DNA of 37,299 nucleotides, taken from assembly GCA_019694835.1 (NCBI GenBank), contig JAIBBE010000129.1:1-37299 (forward strand), read 5' to 3'. Positions 16,526 through 24,425 of this stretch are shown piece after piece. Below the pieces are notes generated by a model, which was not told where the DNA came from, did not search any database, and was given only the letters and a program-made list of their open reading frames with translations. Position numbers and translations under genes: made by a program. Numbering within the stretch: position 1 is the first letter of the stretch; every line of letters starts with the position of its first letter. This DNA comes from Fimbriimonadaceae bacterium (GTDB lineage: Bacteria; Armatimonadota; Fimbriimonadia; Fimbriimonadales; Fimbriimonadaceae).

Positions 16526-16531
16526 TATACT
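16526..16531 (+). promoter_or_regulatory. -10-like box (TATACT) before the exported Lys/Pro-tail gene
   Basis: TATACT abuts an ATG (16532) and lies 6 nt before a second in-frame ATG (16538). Transcription starting 6-7 nt downstream would yield a leaderless message from the second ATG, which is why that start is chosen. Confidence 0.45.
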
Positions 16532-16537
16532 ATGAGC

Positions 16538-17845
16538 ATGCTGATCCCGTTCGGACTCGCCCTCGCCGCCACTGTCGGATTGAATTCCGGTGTCGGCCTT
16601 AACTACCGCGAGGGGGCGTTCATCATGAACGATGGCAACGGCGAGCGCCGCGTCATCATCAGCCCGCCCGTGCCACCCGCGCAGACGGTGTTCGCCCAGA
16701 AACTGAAGAATACGTGGATGGTGTGGGACGAGCGGGGCCTGACCGTCCGGACCGGCGCAAAGGTCAGCAGCACTCGATTCCCCTATATCCCGACATCGCC
16801 CAAGGTCATGAGTCGGGAGCAAATCGGCGCAGTGGTGAAGCTGGTTGAGAAAGGTGAGCGACAAAAGGACGCATCTGGCCTCGCCGGGCACCTTGTCGTT
16901 GGCGACACGCTGTTCCTCCTTGTCCGATGGGCTGACGCCAATAACAAACCCTGGCTCGAAGTCCTGATGAAAGTGGACACGACTGCGGCCGAACCAAAAC
17001 CCGAGTTCGTGGCCAAGATGCCGGGAACGAGCTTGGCCAAGGGCGAAGTCGACGACCAGCTTTTCAAACTGGGCACCAAACTCGCAACGCTGAGCGAAAT
17101 GAACGGCGACTGGGGCATCTCGGCATTCGCTCTTGAAGACAACGCCACGACCTACACCAAGTTTGGCCACGGGCTAGTGAATGCTGCCGTTCAGCGAGAA
17201 ACCTCGACCGCGTACTTCACTGATCGCACGGCGTACGGAACTCAGTTGGCCGGAGAGGTCGACCTCGTCAACATGGTGCGTACCAACGCAGCTGAGGCTC
17301 GTGGCACGATCACCTACGTTTCGACAAAACCACCGATCCTGCGCATCGCCGACGACCGAGGCGTTGCCCTTCGTTTCCTCGATACCGGTGCAGACGTTCG
17401 AGTCCCCGACGGAACCGAAGCCCGAATGACGGGAATTGGCGTCCTAACTTGGGCACCCAAGGACCGCCCAAGCAGGGCGGCGCTTTATGAACCGACGCGG
17501 TGGATCATGCTTTCGACGTGGGTCGCCCCTCCGGGAGGGGTGGCGGAGCCCCCGAAGGTGACCGAAAAGCCCATCGCGAAGGCCCCAACCGCTCCTGTAG
17601 CCGTCACCAAAGTGAAGGGTGCGGCCGCTTCGATGGCACTTGCTGCAGCGACGGGCACCAAAGAACCGGTCAAGGCTGAACCCAAGAAGCCCGAACCCAA
17701 GAAGCCCGAACCCAAAAAGCCGGAAGCAAAGAAGCCCGAAGTTAAGAAGCTCGAACCGGCCGCCAAGAAAGCTGAGCCGGTCAAGATCAAGAAGAAGCCC
17801 AAGAAGCCCGTGATCGAAGTAACGGTCAAGAAGAAAGGCGGCTAA
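16538..17845 (+). CDS. Exported protein with Lys/Pro-rich C-terminal tail, function unknown
   Basis: A 435-aa protein I cannot assign. The first 20 residues (MLIPFGLALAATVGLNSGVG) look like a signal peptide. Residues about 25-350 form an extended, beta-rich region with no known motif; segments such as VFAQKLKNTWMVWDERGL and DADKPWLEV-type strands suggest a propeller or repeated sheet. The last 100 residues are low-complexity: an Ala/Pro linker, five EPKKP-type pentapeptides, then KIKKKPKKPVIEVTVKKKGG. Such basic tails bind polyanions or span the envelope, but that is inference. Its stop lies 20 nt inside the end of the convergent histidine kinase gene. An upstream open extension (16406) would lie over the E1 alpha promoter and is rejected. 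Confidence 0.75.
   Translation: MLIPFGLALAATVGLNSGVGLNYREGAFIMNDGNGERRVIISPPVPPAQTVFAQKLKNTWMVWDERGLTVRTGAKVSSTRFPYIPTSPKVMSREQIGAVVKLVEKGERQKDASGLAGHLVVGDTLFLLVRWADANNKPWLEVLMKVDTTAAEPKPEFVAKMPGTSLAKGEVDDQLFKLGTKLATLSEMNGDWGISAFALEDNATTYTKFGHGLVNAAVQRETSTAYFTDRTAYGTQLAGEVDLVNMVRTNAAEARGTITYVSTKPPILRIADDRGVALRFLDTGADVRVPDGTEARMTGIGVLTWAPKDRPSRAALYEPTRWIMLSTWVAPPGGVAEPPKVTEKPIAKAPTAPVAVTKVKGAAASMALAAATGTKEPVKAEPKKPEPKKPEPKKPEAKKPEVKKLEPAAKKAEPVKIKKKPKKPVIEVTVKKKGG
17678..17752 (+). repeat. Five in-frame 15-bp repeats (EPKKP)
   Basis: Five consecutive 15-nt units, consensus GAACCCAAGAAGCCC, each encoding E-[P/A/V]-K-K-[P/L]. The first two are identical and the last two have diverged. The repeat is a length-variable candidate within the Lys/Pro tail. 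Confidence 0.85.
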
Positions 17846-19160
17846 GCTCAGTCCGGTGGGGCAGGCTGATTCGGAACGTGCTCCCTCTGCCAAGCTCAGA
17901 CTCGATGCCGACCTTGGCATCGAGTGACTCTGCCAGCTTCAACACGATTTTAGTGCCCCAGCCCGAGCCGCTGTTGTTGCTCCACACGCTTCGCATGTTT
18001 CCCCGCAGAATCTTCTCCGCGATCTCGGGAGTCATGCCTGGGCCTTTGTCCTGAATCTCGATGTGGTGCCAGCCGTCGTCAAAGCCGTACCTCACGATGA
18101 CTTCACCCACACTCGGACCGTCGCCATACATGGCGGCGACCCGATCCGATTCAGGGATCACCTCGCTGGTCGCCTTGATGGCGTTGCTCACCAGGTTCTG
18201 GACGATGCGGAAGACATACATTTCGTCGTGAACGACGGCGGGCGCGCTGTCCTGAATGTCGTACTTGAGTTCGATGCCTCGGCTTCGACCCTCGGACTCC
18301 ATGAATGCCGCGCTAAGTTGAATCGTTTCGTTCATCTTGGCGAGCGCCAGCTGTGGCTTCAGCTCCTTGCCTGCTGATAGATCGCTGATCAGGGTCGAAT
18401 ATCGCTTCACTCGGTCGATGCTGCTTGTCAGCTGTCCAAACATGTCGCGGATGTCGTTGGCGCAGTTCTTGAGCCCTGCATCGTCGCTCTTGCTTGCATG
18501 AAGGTCAATCTCGTCGAGGGTGTAGTCGCTGAATGTCACGTTCGCCTCGAGCGCAAACGCCAGATTCTTGATGTCGTGGGCGATCTGACCCATACCAAGG
18601 AGCTGGCTGGCGCGGGTCGACTCGTCGAGCAGCCGAGTGTTGAGGTAGGCCATCGTCGAAATCGCAGAGACGGTGTCGAGGACCATCGCGTCGCTCTCGT
18701 CGAAGTCGCCGCCCTTCTTGTTGATGAGCTGGACCACGCCGAGCGGTTCTTCGTCTTCGAGCATTAGGGGAACCGTTATCATCGTGCTGATGACGACGCC
18801 CGTCTTTCCTTCCTCGTCACTTCCACGAGCGGTCTCGAAGTGGCTGATTTCGGTCTTTCGAGTCTGAAAGACCTTGCCAACGACGCCATAGTCGTCGGGG
18901 AGGTCCGGCGGAAGCTTGCCCGCAACCTCTTCCGGAAGGACGTGCCGGAAGGCAAGGCGGCGCTTCTCTTTGTCGTGCAGATAGATCGTGCCACCCGACG
19001 CGCCGACCGCCTCGACACAGATCTCGAGGACTTCCTTGAGGAGGGTGTCGAAATTGCCACTGCTGGCCAACTTTCGCGACGCAAGATGCACCGCCTTGAG
19101 GAGGGGTGTTCGGGTTGACATGGACGGTGAGTTTACCGGCTCGCTCACTTCCTGGCTCAT
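17826..19160 (-). CDS. GAF-domain sensor histidine kinase
   Basis: A 444-aa soluble two-component sensor kinase with no transmembrane segment, so it should sense a cytosolic signal. A GAF domain covers about residues 20-180 (GASGGTIYLHDKEKRRLAF, then MITVPLMLEDEEPLGVVQLIN). The phosphoacceptor helix has His195 in GQIAHDIKNLAFAL. The ATPase domain has the N box NLVSNAIKAT, the G1 box DKGPGM and the G2 box GSGWGTKIVLKLAES. No response regulator gene lies nearby. The ATG overlaps the stop of the upstream sugar nucleotidyltransferase gene by 4 nt, so production of the two is coupled. The last 20 nt overlap the end of the convergent gene. Confidence 0.92.
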   Translation of the reverse strand: MSQEVSEPVNSPSMSTRTPLLKAVHLASRKLASSGNFDTLLKEVLEICVEAVGASGGTIYLHDKEKRRLAFRHVLPEEVAGKLPPDLPDDYGVVGKVFQTRKTEISHFETARGSDEEGKTGVVISTMITVPLMLEDEEPLGVVQLINKKGGDFDESDAMVLDTVSAISTMAYLNTRLLDESTRASQLLGMGQIAHDIKNLAFALEANVTFSDYTLDEIDLHASKSDDAGLKNCANDIRDMFGQLTSSIDRVKRYSTLISDLSAGKELKPQLALAKMNETIQLSAAFMESEGRSRGIELKYDIQDSAPAVVHDEMYVFRIVQNLVSNAIKATSEVIPESDRVAAMYGDGPSVGEVIVRYGFDDGWHHIEIQDKGPGMTPEIAEKILRGNMRSVWSNNSGSGWGTKIVLKLAESLDAKVGIESELGRGSTFRISLPHRTELSRLSS

Positions 19161-21658
19161 GAGCCCGCCTGCATCGCTTCGATCTTCTTCACATAGTCTC
19201 CAACAAGCGCTTCGCTTGCACGAGTTTCCGGACTCTCTGCATAGACATGGAAAACAGGCTCCACTGCGTCAGGAAGGACAAGGACCCATGAGTCATCGCC
19301 GTAAATCTTGATACCGTCCACGAGTTCGACGCGCGTATCGTCACGATGCTCCTCTGTTATGCGTCGCATGACGGTGCCCTTGACCTCCCACGGACAGCGG
19401 ACCTGTTCGTACGCGAGCGCGAAAGTCGGAAGTTCGTCCGTAATCTCGGAGAGACTGAGGCCCGTCTCCTGGAGCATCGCGATGAGTTTGGCAAGGCTGA
19501 ACATCGCGTCGAAGCCCGGGTGGAGGCTGGGGAAGATGCATCCGCCTCGGTCGTCGCCCGCGAAATCAACTCCTGCGTCAAGGCTGCTTGACATTAAGCT
19601 TCGAGTGTCCGCTTTCGTCCGAATGACATCGACCTGAAGAGACTTGAGAAGGTCCTCAAGTCGGCCGGGTGCTGTTACGCTGAGGCCAATGGTCGCGTAG
19701 GGAGTCGTCTTCGCGACGAGTACACAGAGAAGGCCTAAGAGGTTGTTGCCGCTAATGACTTTGCCCGTATTGTCAACCAAGCTAAGCCTCTCGCCCTCAT
19801 CGGTAAACAAGACGCCAAGGTCATAGCTCAGCGTACCGACAATCTGTCTCAGGTTCTCGATGTGCGTCGCGACTTCGGGTTCGCTTCGCGGGGCTCGCTT
19901 GGCGTCGTTGTAACCGTTGATACTGATCGACTCGACCCCAATCCTGCCGAGCATGGCCGGGAAGATGGAGCTGATTGCGCCGTAACCATAATCGCACACA
20001 ATCTTGAATTTCTTGCCACCCTCTGCAGCGTGAAGGAGCTTAAAGAAGTCCGTTTGATATTCTTCAATGGCTCGGCTCGCAAACTCAATTGTCCCTAAGT
20101 CATCGGGATCTGTACGGTGGAAGTCTTCACGGAAGAAGTGCGTCTCGACCTTACGCTCTTGTCCTTTAGAGAGGTAAGCCCCTCTTGAATCAAAGAGTTC
20201 GATCAGTGTCACGCGACTGTTACCGGGTAGCTTTCGCACGTTGAGTGCACCCGCCGCACCGCTAGCTTTGATGAAGTGTCGCGCAATCGGAACGGCGGTA
20301 CTTCGCATGTCGAGCACTTGGCAGCCCACGCTGAGGAGCGAAGCCATCGCCGCTCTCTTGATCATCCGACTGCTGCGTGTGCTGTCGCGCGCGGTAATGA
20401 CGGTCGAGCCTTCGGGCAGGACGCTACCAAAAGCCGAGCCAAGCCGCGTGGCGAACTCAGGGGTGATTTCCAGGTTCGAAAGCCCCGCCACCCCGAGCTC
20501 TCGGAACAAGGTACCGCGCCACTTGTTGCCCCATACCAGCGACATCGTGACGGTCGATCCGCGTTCGATAATCTTGTCAGGCCACAGCTTGATCCGTGGT
20601 CGAATAGTACAACCCACGTCGATCAGACACCGGTCGCCAACCACCGCATCTTCGCGAACGACGGTATCGCGCTTAATCGTTGTCTTGCTGCAGATAATCG
20701 CGGAATGGATGCCGACGTTCGGCCCAATGTAGGAACCGTCCCAAACCACTGATCGCTCGACATTCGCCGCTTCCTCAACCAAGCAGTTATCGCCAATCAC
20801 CGTATATGGACCAATCCTCGCATGAGCCTTGATCTTGGAGTTACGTCCAAGACATACCGGCGGCACAATATGCGCATTCTCGTCGATATGGCAGTTGACG
20901 CCAACCCATACTCCAGGTTGAATCTGCTCGCCAAGCACCGGCAATGTTGTCTTGCCGCTAAGCAGATGCTCTTGGGCTTCTCGGTACTGGCTAAGCGTGC
21001 CAACATCGCACCAATACTCATCCATGATGTAGCCATAGATCGGCTTGCCCTCACGCAAGAGCGCCGGAAAGATGTCTTGGCTCCAGTCGTATGATCTTCC
21101 GGACTCCATCCAGTCGAATATCTCGGGTTCCAGAATGTACATGCCGGTATTGACGGTGTCGCTGAAGACCTCCGACCAGCTCGGCTTTTCGAGAAAACGC
21201 ACGACGCGGCCGTCGTCATCCGTAATCACAACTCCGAACTCCAACGGACTCGGTACGCGATAGAGAATCAGCGTTGCCAGGCTCTTCTTGGCCTTATGAA
21301 AAGCAATCGCCTTCGCCAAATCGCAGTCGGTCAGCGCGTCTCCAGAGACGATCACGAACGTGCCATCGTTCAGCATCTCCTCCGCTTTCTTGACGCTGCC
21401 CGCTGTACCCAACGGCGTATCTTCGACGCTGTAGACCATCTTCACGTCGAAGTCCGAGCCGTCGTCGAAGTAGCTCTGAATCTCGTCCGCGAGGTAGTGG
21501 AGGGTACAGACGACTTCCTCGATGCCGTGGCGCTTGAGCAGGCCGACGATGTGCTCCATGATCGGCTGATTGCCGACGGGCACGAGCGGCTTGGGTCGGT
21601 TGGCTGTTATCGGGCGCAACCGCGACCCTTCTCCCCCTGCCATAACGACTGCTTTCAT
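19157..21658 (-). CDS. Sugar-1-phosphate nucleotidyltransferase / hexapeptide / phosphomutase-like fusion
   Basis: An 833-aa three-part protein of the type often annotated mannose-1-phosphate guanylyltransferase. Residues 1-235 are a nucleotidyltransferase: MAGGEGSRLRP (NTP loop), RPKPLVPVGNQP, SGDALTDCDL (metal Asp), EFGVVITDDDGRV and the Lys in FLEKPSW. Residues about 250-370 are left-handed beta-helix hexapeptide repeats (IGPYTVIGDNCLVEEAANV and similar). Residues about 375-825 align by order to a phosphoglucomutase/phosphomannomutase, but the catalytic loop TASHNP is replaced by LNVRKLPGNSR (about 472-482). The metal loop DGDGDR reads D620-E-G-E-R624. The mutase part is therefore probably not catalytic. 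It is likely to supply NDP-sugar for envelope polysaccharide; the nucleotide and sugar are not provable from this. It is coupled to the histidine kinase. Confidence 0.88.
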   Translation of the reverse strand: MKAVVMAGGEGSRLRPITANRPKPLVPVGNQPIMEHIVGLLKRHGIEEVVCTLHYLADEIQSYFDDGSDFDVKMVYSVEDTPLGTAGSVKKAEEMLNDGTFVIVSGDALTDCDLAKAIAFHKAKKSLATLILYRVPSPLEFGVVITDDDGRVVRFLEKPSWSEVFSDTVNTGMYILEPEIFDWMESGRSYDWSQDIFPALLREGKPIYGYIMDEYWCDVGTLSQYREAQEHLLSGKTTLPVLGEQIQPGVWVGVNCHIDENAHIVPPVCLGRNSKIKAHARIGPYTVIGDNCLVEEAANVERSVVWDGSYIGPNVGIHSAIICSKTTIKRDTVVREDAVVGDRCLIDVGCTIRPRIKLWPDKIIERGSTVTMSLVWGNKWRGTLFRELGVAGLSNLEITPEFATRLGSAFGSVLPEGSTVITARDSTRSSRMIKRAAMASLLSVGCQVLDMRSTAVPIARHFIKASGAAGALNVRKLPGNSRVTLIELFDSRGAYLSKGQERKVETHFFREDFHRTDPDDLGTIEFASRAIEEYQTDFFKLLHAAEGGKKFKIVCDYGYGAISSIFPAMLGRIGVESISINGYNDAKRAPRSEPEVATHIENLRQIVGTLSYDLGVLFTDEGERLSLVDNTGKVISGNNLLGLLCVLVAKTTPYATIGLSVTAPGRLEDLLKSLQVDVIRTKADTRSLMSSSLDAGVDFAGDDRGGCIFPSLHPGFDAMFSLAKLIAMLQETGLSLSEITDELPTFALAYEQVRCPWEVKGTVMRRITEEHRDDTRVELVDGIKIYGDDSWVLVLPDAVEPVFHVYAESPETRASEALVGDYVKKIEAMQAGS

Positions 21659-21711
21659 GCGCGGCCTCGCTTGTGTGGACTTTCCGTCACCTCGCGGCTC
21701 CGGTCCTCTTA

Positions 21712-22161
21712 TTATTGCAGGTTAGACTTGAATGCCGAAACAAGCAGCGCGGCGACGTGACGGTTGGGGACGTGCTGCTCGAAGTACCACGCTTCTTGAC
21801 CGGGCAGAAGGCACTTCGTCAGTCCAACCGCAATCCCCGCCGACCGACTCATACCCGCTTCGCAATGCACGACCAGATCGTGCTGCTGTTTGCCAATTCC
21901 CGTGATGAAGTCCCAGATTCTCCGCGCGTCTTCCTCGGTGAAGCGGTGTTCGTCGGAGCCTTCGTGAGTGTCTTCAAATCGAAGGGACAATACCGAGTCG
22001 AAATCAGGGAGACCAGGCAGCACCGGCGGATACTGAGGACCCATGACGGATATTGCGTGCGTCGGTTTGCTGGGCTCGTATTCTGTCGCGAGCGAGTAGC
22101 TGAGCACAATCAGCCGCCCGTTCGGGCTGTAGGGTCTCAATTCACGGACGACTTCGCGCAT
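21712..22161 (-). CDS. Dual-specificity-type protein phosphatase (CX5R)
   Basis: A 149-aa cysteine phosphatase. The P-loop is H99-C100-E-A-G-M-S-R106-S-A-G (HCxxGxxRS), with Cys100 as nucleophile and Arg106 for phosphate binding. The aspartate-bearing stretch LSLRFEDTHEG supplies the likely general acid (Asp64), and the architecture matches atypical dual-specificity phosphatases. The C-terminus RHVAALLVSAFKSNLQ is unlike the usual long helix. There is no signal peptide. Its start lies 25 nt inside the upstream HicA-like toxin gene, so it is the third gene of a compact hicB-hicA-phosphatase set. Whether it acts on protein, nucleotide or RNA ends is open. Confidence 0.85.
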   Translation of the reverse strand: MREVVRELRPYSPNGRLIVLSYSLATEYEPSKPTHAISVMGPQYPPVLPGLPDFDSVLSLRFEDTHEGSDEHRFTEEDARRIWDFITGIGKQQHDLVVHCEAGMSRSAGIAVGLTKCLLPGQEAWYFEQHVPNRHVAALLVSAFKSNLQ

Positions 22162-22403
22162 TGGCTGAATAGGGCGTTGACGAGAGCGGCCCTGTCCAAC
22201 CCATGGTGCGTCGCGATGTCCGCGAGGATTGCCGAAAGGGTGCCCACGCGGATCGCTTCATGATCGGGGATCGTTACGTGATGGACACCGTTGTGTTCGG
22301 TGGTGAGACGAAGGTGGCTTCCTGTCTGCCGCGTGACCACGTACCCAAGCCGCTGTAGGCGAAGCATGAGGTCCCTGCCCGAAACATCTCGCGGAAGCCT
22401 CAC
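22137..22403 (-). CDS. hicA: HicA-family toxin (mRNA interferase)
   Basis: An 88-aa small basic protein of the HicA (YcfA) family, double-stranded-RNA-binding-fold RNases that cleave mRNA under stress. VRLPRDVSGRDLMLRLQRLG is the family N-terminus (usually xLPxxxGxExIKxLxxxGF), and TGSHLRL carries the catalytic His30. TIPDHEAIRVGTLSAILADI matches the conserved VPxHxELxxGTLxxIL. The start is GTG, overlapping the antitoxin stop as GTGA; a longer frame to 22475 runs inside hicB and is rejected. The C-terminus SQCAKSSVN overlaps the phosphatase start. Gene order here is antitoxin first. Confidence 0.9.
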   Translation of the reverse strand: MRLPRDVSGRDLMLRLQRLGYVVTRQTGSHLRLTTEHNGVHHVTIPDHEAIRVGTLSAILADIATHHGLDRAALVNALFSQCAKSSVN

Positions 22404-22606
22404 GCCGCCAGGACTTCTTCCCGGATGATGATTAGCCGAATGGCCTTGGGCTCCTGCCCCGGATCGAAGTGACATCGCACCGCGTCCCGGATGGCTTCGC
22501 GCAAGGTCTCGAGATCCTCCGCCTCGGTAAAGATCGCGGCCGACAGCGCCTTAGCCACAAAGCCGCCTTCTGGATCTTCTCGAACCTCGAAAATGAGCTC
22601 AGTCAT
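22400..22606 (-). CDS. hicB: HicB-like antitoxin, short form
   Basis: A 68-aa partner of the HicA-like toxin. The sequence MTELIFEVREDPEGGFVAKA, then LETLREAIRDAVRCHF, matches the partial RNase H-like fold of HicB antitoxins, which cap the toxin active site. It lacks the C-terminal DNA-binding domain found in longer HicB proteins, so autoregulation would need another contact or is absent. Its TGA overlaps the toxin GTG by 4 nt. TAGACT lies 9 nt before the ATG, a possible -10. The 160-nt divergent gap to glyA (22607-22766) holds a GC-rich hairpin GGCGCG/CGCGCC (22703-22719). Confidence 0.85.
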   Translation of the reverse strand: MTELIFEVREDPEGGFVAKALSAAIFTEAEDLETLREAIRDAVRCHFDPGQEPKAIRLIIIREEVLAA

Positions 22607-22754
22607 AGCAAGGCGAGTCTACCAAGTAGCGCCCTCCTTCCGGAATAGAGTCTTTGGCTTCATATATGGGAGTCCGCAAGGGAGACACTTGATGGGGGCC
22701 GCGGCGCGCAATACGCGCCGGCCGCGAAAGGGTCCCAATTCTCAGGCGTGACGC

Positions 22755-22760
22755 CATAAT
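22755..22760 (+). promoter_or_regulatory. -10-like box (CATAAT) before glyA
   Basis: CATAAT, 6 nt before the ATG at 22767. The intervening GGGAGC has some Shine-Dalgarno character but is too close to the ATG. Confidence 0.4.
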
Positions 22761-22766
22761 GGGAGC

Positions 22767-24038
22767 ATGGCCACCTTGCCCTCTGCCCGCGCCGCCCATA
22801 ACGCCTCGCTCCGCGAAGTCGACCCGTTGATCGCTGATCTCATTCGGCAGGAAGAGGCTCGTCAGGAGCAGAACATCGAGCTCATCGCGAGCGAGAATAT
22901 CGCCAGCCTCGCGGTCCGCGAGGCGATGATGAGCGTGCTGACCGACAAGTATGCGGAAGGCTATCCGGGCAAGCGGTATTACGGCGGCTGCCAAGTCGTC
23001 GACCAAGTCGAGGAAGCCGCGATTGAGCGAGTCAAGGCCCTCTACGGCTGTAACTTCGCCAACGTCCAGCCCCACAGCGGCGCGCAGGCCAACATGGCGG
23101 TCTACTTCGCGTTCCTGAAGCCGGGCGACACGATGATGGCGATGAACTTGGCCCACGGCGGCCACCTCACCCACGGCTCGCCGGTCAACTTCACCGGCCA
23201 GATGTATACGATCGTGCCGTACGGCGTCAGCCCCGAGACCGAGACGATCGACTACGACGAATTCCATCGCCTTGCCGTCGAGCACAAGCCGAAGATCATC
23301 GTCAGCGGCGCGACCGCCTACTCGCGCGAATTCGACTTTGCCCGCATCCGGCAGATCGCGGACGAGGTTGGCGCGATGCACATGTGCGACATGTCTCATT
23401 ACAGCGGCTTGATCGCGGCGGGTGAGTATCCGTCCCCGATTCCGCACTGCGATGTCGTGACCTCGACGACCCACAAGTCCATCAGGGGCCCGCGCGGTGG
23501 AATGATCCTGTGGAACAACGAGGAACTGTCCAAGCCGATCAATATGAGCGTCTTCCCGGGCATCCAGGGCGGCCCGCTCATGCACGTGATTGCGGGCAAG
23601 GCGGTTTGCTTCCACGAAGCTGCGCAACCGACGTTCAAGGACTACCAGAAGCAGATCAAGCTCAACGCGAAGGCACTGGCCGAGGCGATGACGGCAGAGG
23701 GATTCCGAATCGTCAGCGGGGGCACCGATTCGCACCTCATGCTCGTCGACCTGCGCCCGTTCTCGGTAACAGGCAAAATCGCCCAGGCGGTGCTCGATGA
23801 GGTCAGCATCACCACTAATAAAAACGCGATCCCCTTCGATCCCGAGAAGCCGTTCGTCGCGAGTGGAGTGCGTCTGGGGACGCCCGCCGTGACGACGCGG
23901 GGCATGAAGGAACCGGAGATGAAGGAAATCGCCTCGCTGATTGCTCGGGCCTTACGAGCACCGTCGGACGAGGGGGTATTGGCCGGTGTCCGCCAGGAGG
24001 TCCACGCCCTAACCGCCCGTTTTCCGATGCACGGCTAG
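22767..24038 (+). CDS. glyA: Serine hydroxymethyltransferase
   Basis: A 423-aa PLP enzyme that converts serine and tetrahydrofolate to glycine and methylene-THF, the main source of one-carbon units. Conserved blocks are [50 protein letters not shown], the cofactor Asp in [12 protein letters not shown], and the PLP lysine Lys237 in [14 protein letters not shown]-terminal [15 protein letters not shown] binds folate. Length and order match the family. A zinc-ribbon membrane-protein gene follows 3 nt after the stop. Confidence 0.97.
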   Translation: MATLPSARAAHNASLREVDPLIADLIRQEEARQEQNIELIASENIASLAVREAMMSVLTDKYAEGYPGKRYYGGCQVVDQVEEAAIERVKALYGCNFANVQPHSGAQANMAVYFAFLKPGDTMMAMNLAHGGHLTHGSPVNFTGQMYTIVPYGVSPETETIDYDEFHRLAVEHKPKIIVSGATAYSREFDFARIRQIADEVGAMHMCDMSHYSGLIAAGEYPSPIPHCDVVTSTTHKSIRGPRGGMILWNNEELSKPINMSVFPGIQGGPLMHVIAGKAVCFHEAAQPTFKDYQKQIKLNAKALAEAMTAEGFRIVSGGTDSHLMLVDLRPFSVTGKIAQAVLDEVSITTNKNAIPFDPEKPFVASGVRLGTPAVTTRGMKEPEMKEIASLIARALRAPSDEGVLAGVRQEVHALTARFPMHG

Positions 24039-24041
24039 CCC

Positions 24042-24356
24042 ATGCAAGTCCCGCCTCACCTTCCCCGATGTCCGAATTGTGGGGGGACCGTCTCGCCCCA
24101 CCAGACCTACTGCGCGACATGCGGCTATGGGCGAGCAATCCAACGGGGCTGGGGGACCGCCGCACAGGTGATCTTCACGCTGGCATTCGTGATCGTCGGG
24201 GTGCCCGCATTTCTCTTCGGCGGATGCGTCCTGCTGATAGGTGCCACCGCACCCGAAGGAAGAAACGACACCTCATGGCTAGGCCTCGTCATCGGCGGTT
24301 TTGTCCTCGGTGCCATCTTGCTGTTCCTCATGATCCGCAGCTACCGCGCGCGCTGA
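24042..24356 (+). CDS. Zinc-ribbon membrane protein, function unknown
   Basis: A 104-aa protein with an N-terminal zinc ribbon (CPNCGGTVSPHQTYCATCGYG; cysteines at about residues 10, 13, 24 and 27) followed by two hydrophobic helices (VIFTLAFVIVGVPAFLFGG and WLGLVIGGFVLGAILLFLM) and a short basic tail. Such zinc-ribbon-plus-helix proteins are common and mostly uncharacterised. It is only 3 nt after the glyA stop with no ribosome site of its own, so it relies on coupling to glyA. Function not assigned. Confidence 0.75.
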   Translation: MQVPPHLPRCPNCGGTVSPHQTYCATCGYGRAIQRGWGTAAQVIFTLAFVIVGVPAFLFGGCVLLIGATAPEGRNDTSWLGLVIGGFVLGAILLFLMIRSYRAR

Positions 24357-24425
24357 AGGCGTGCATCTTCGCAACGAATGCACCGACGCTGCAGCGCACC
24401 AACCGGTAAGCTAGCCGACGAAATC

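Noticed and set aside
22400..22606. HicB-like gene as an oxoacid dehydrogenase fragment
   Set aside because: Short HicB proteins are sometimes mislabelled that way; the 68-aa sequence and its overlap with a HicA-like gene fit an antitoxin.
22599..23735. Long minus-strand open frame opposite glyA
   Set aside because: It is Arg/Asp/Val-rich mirror translation of glyA with no recognisable domain.
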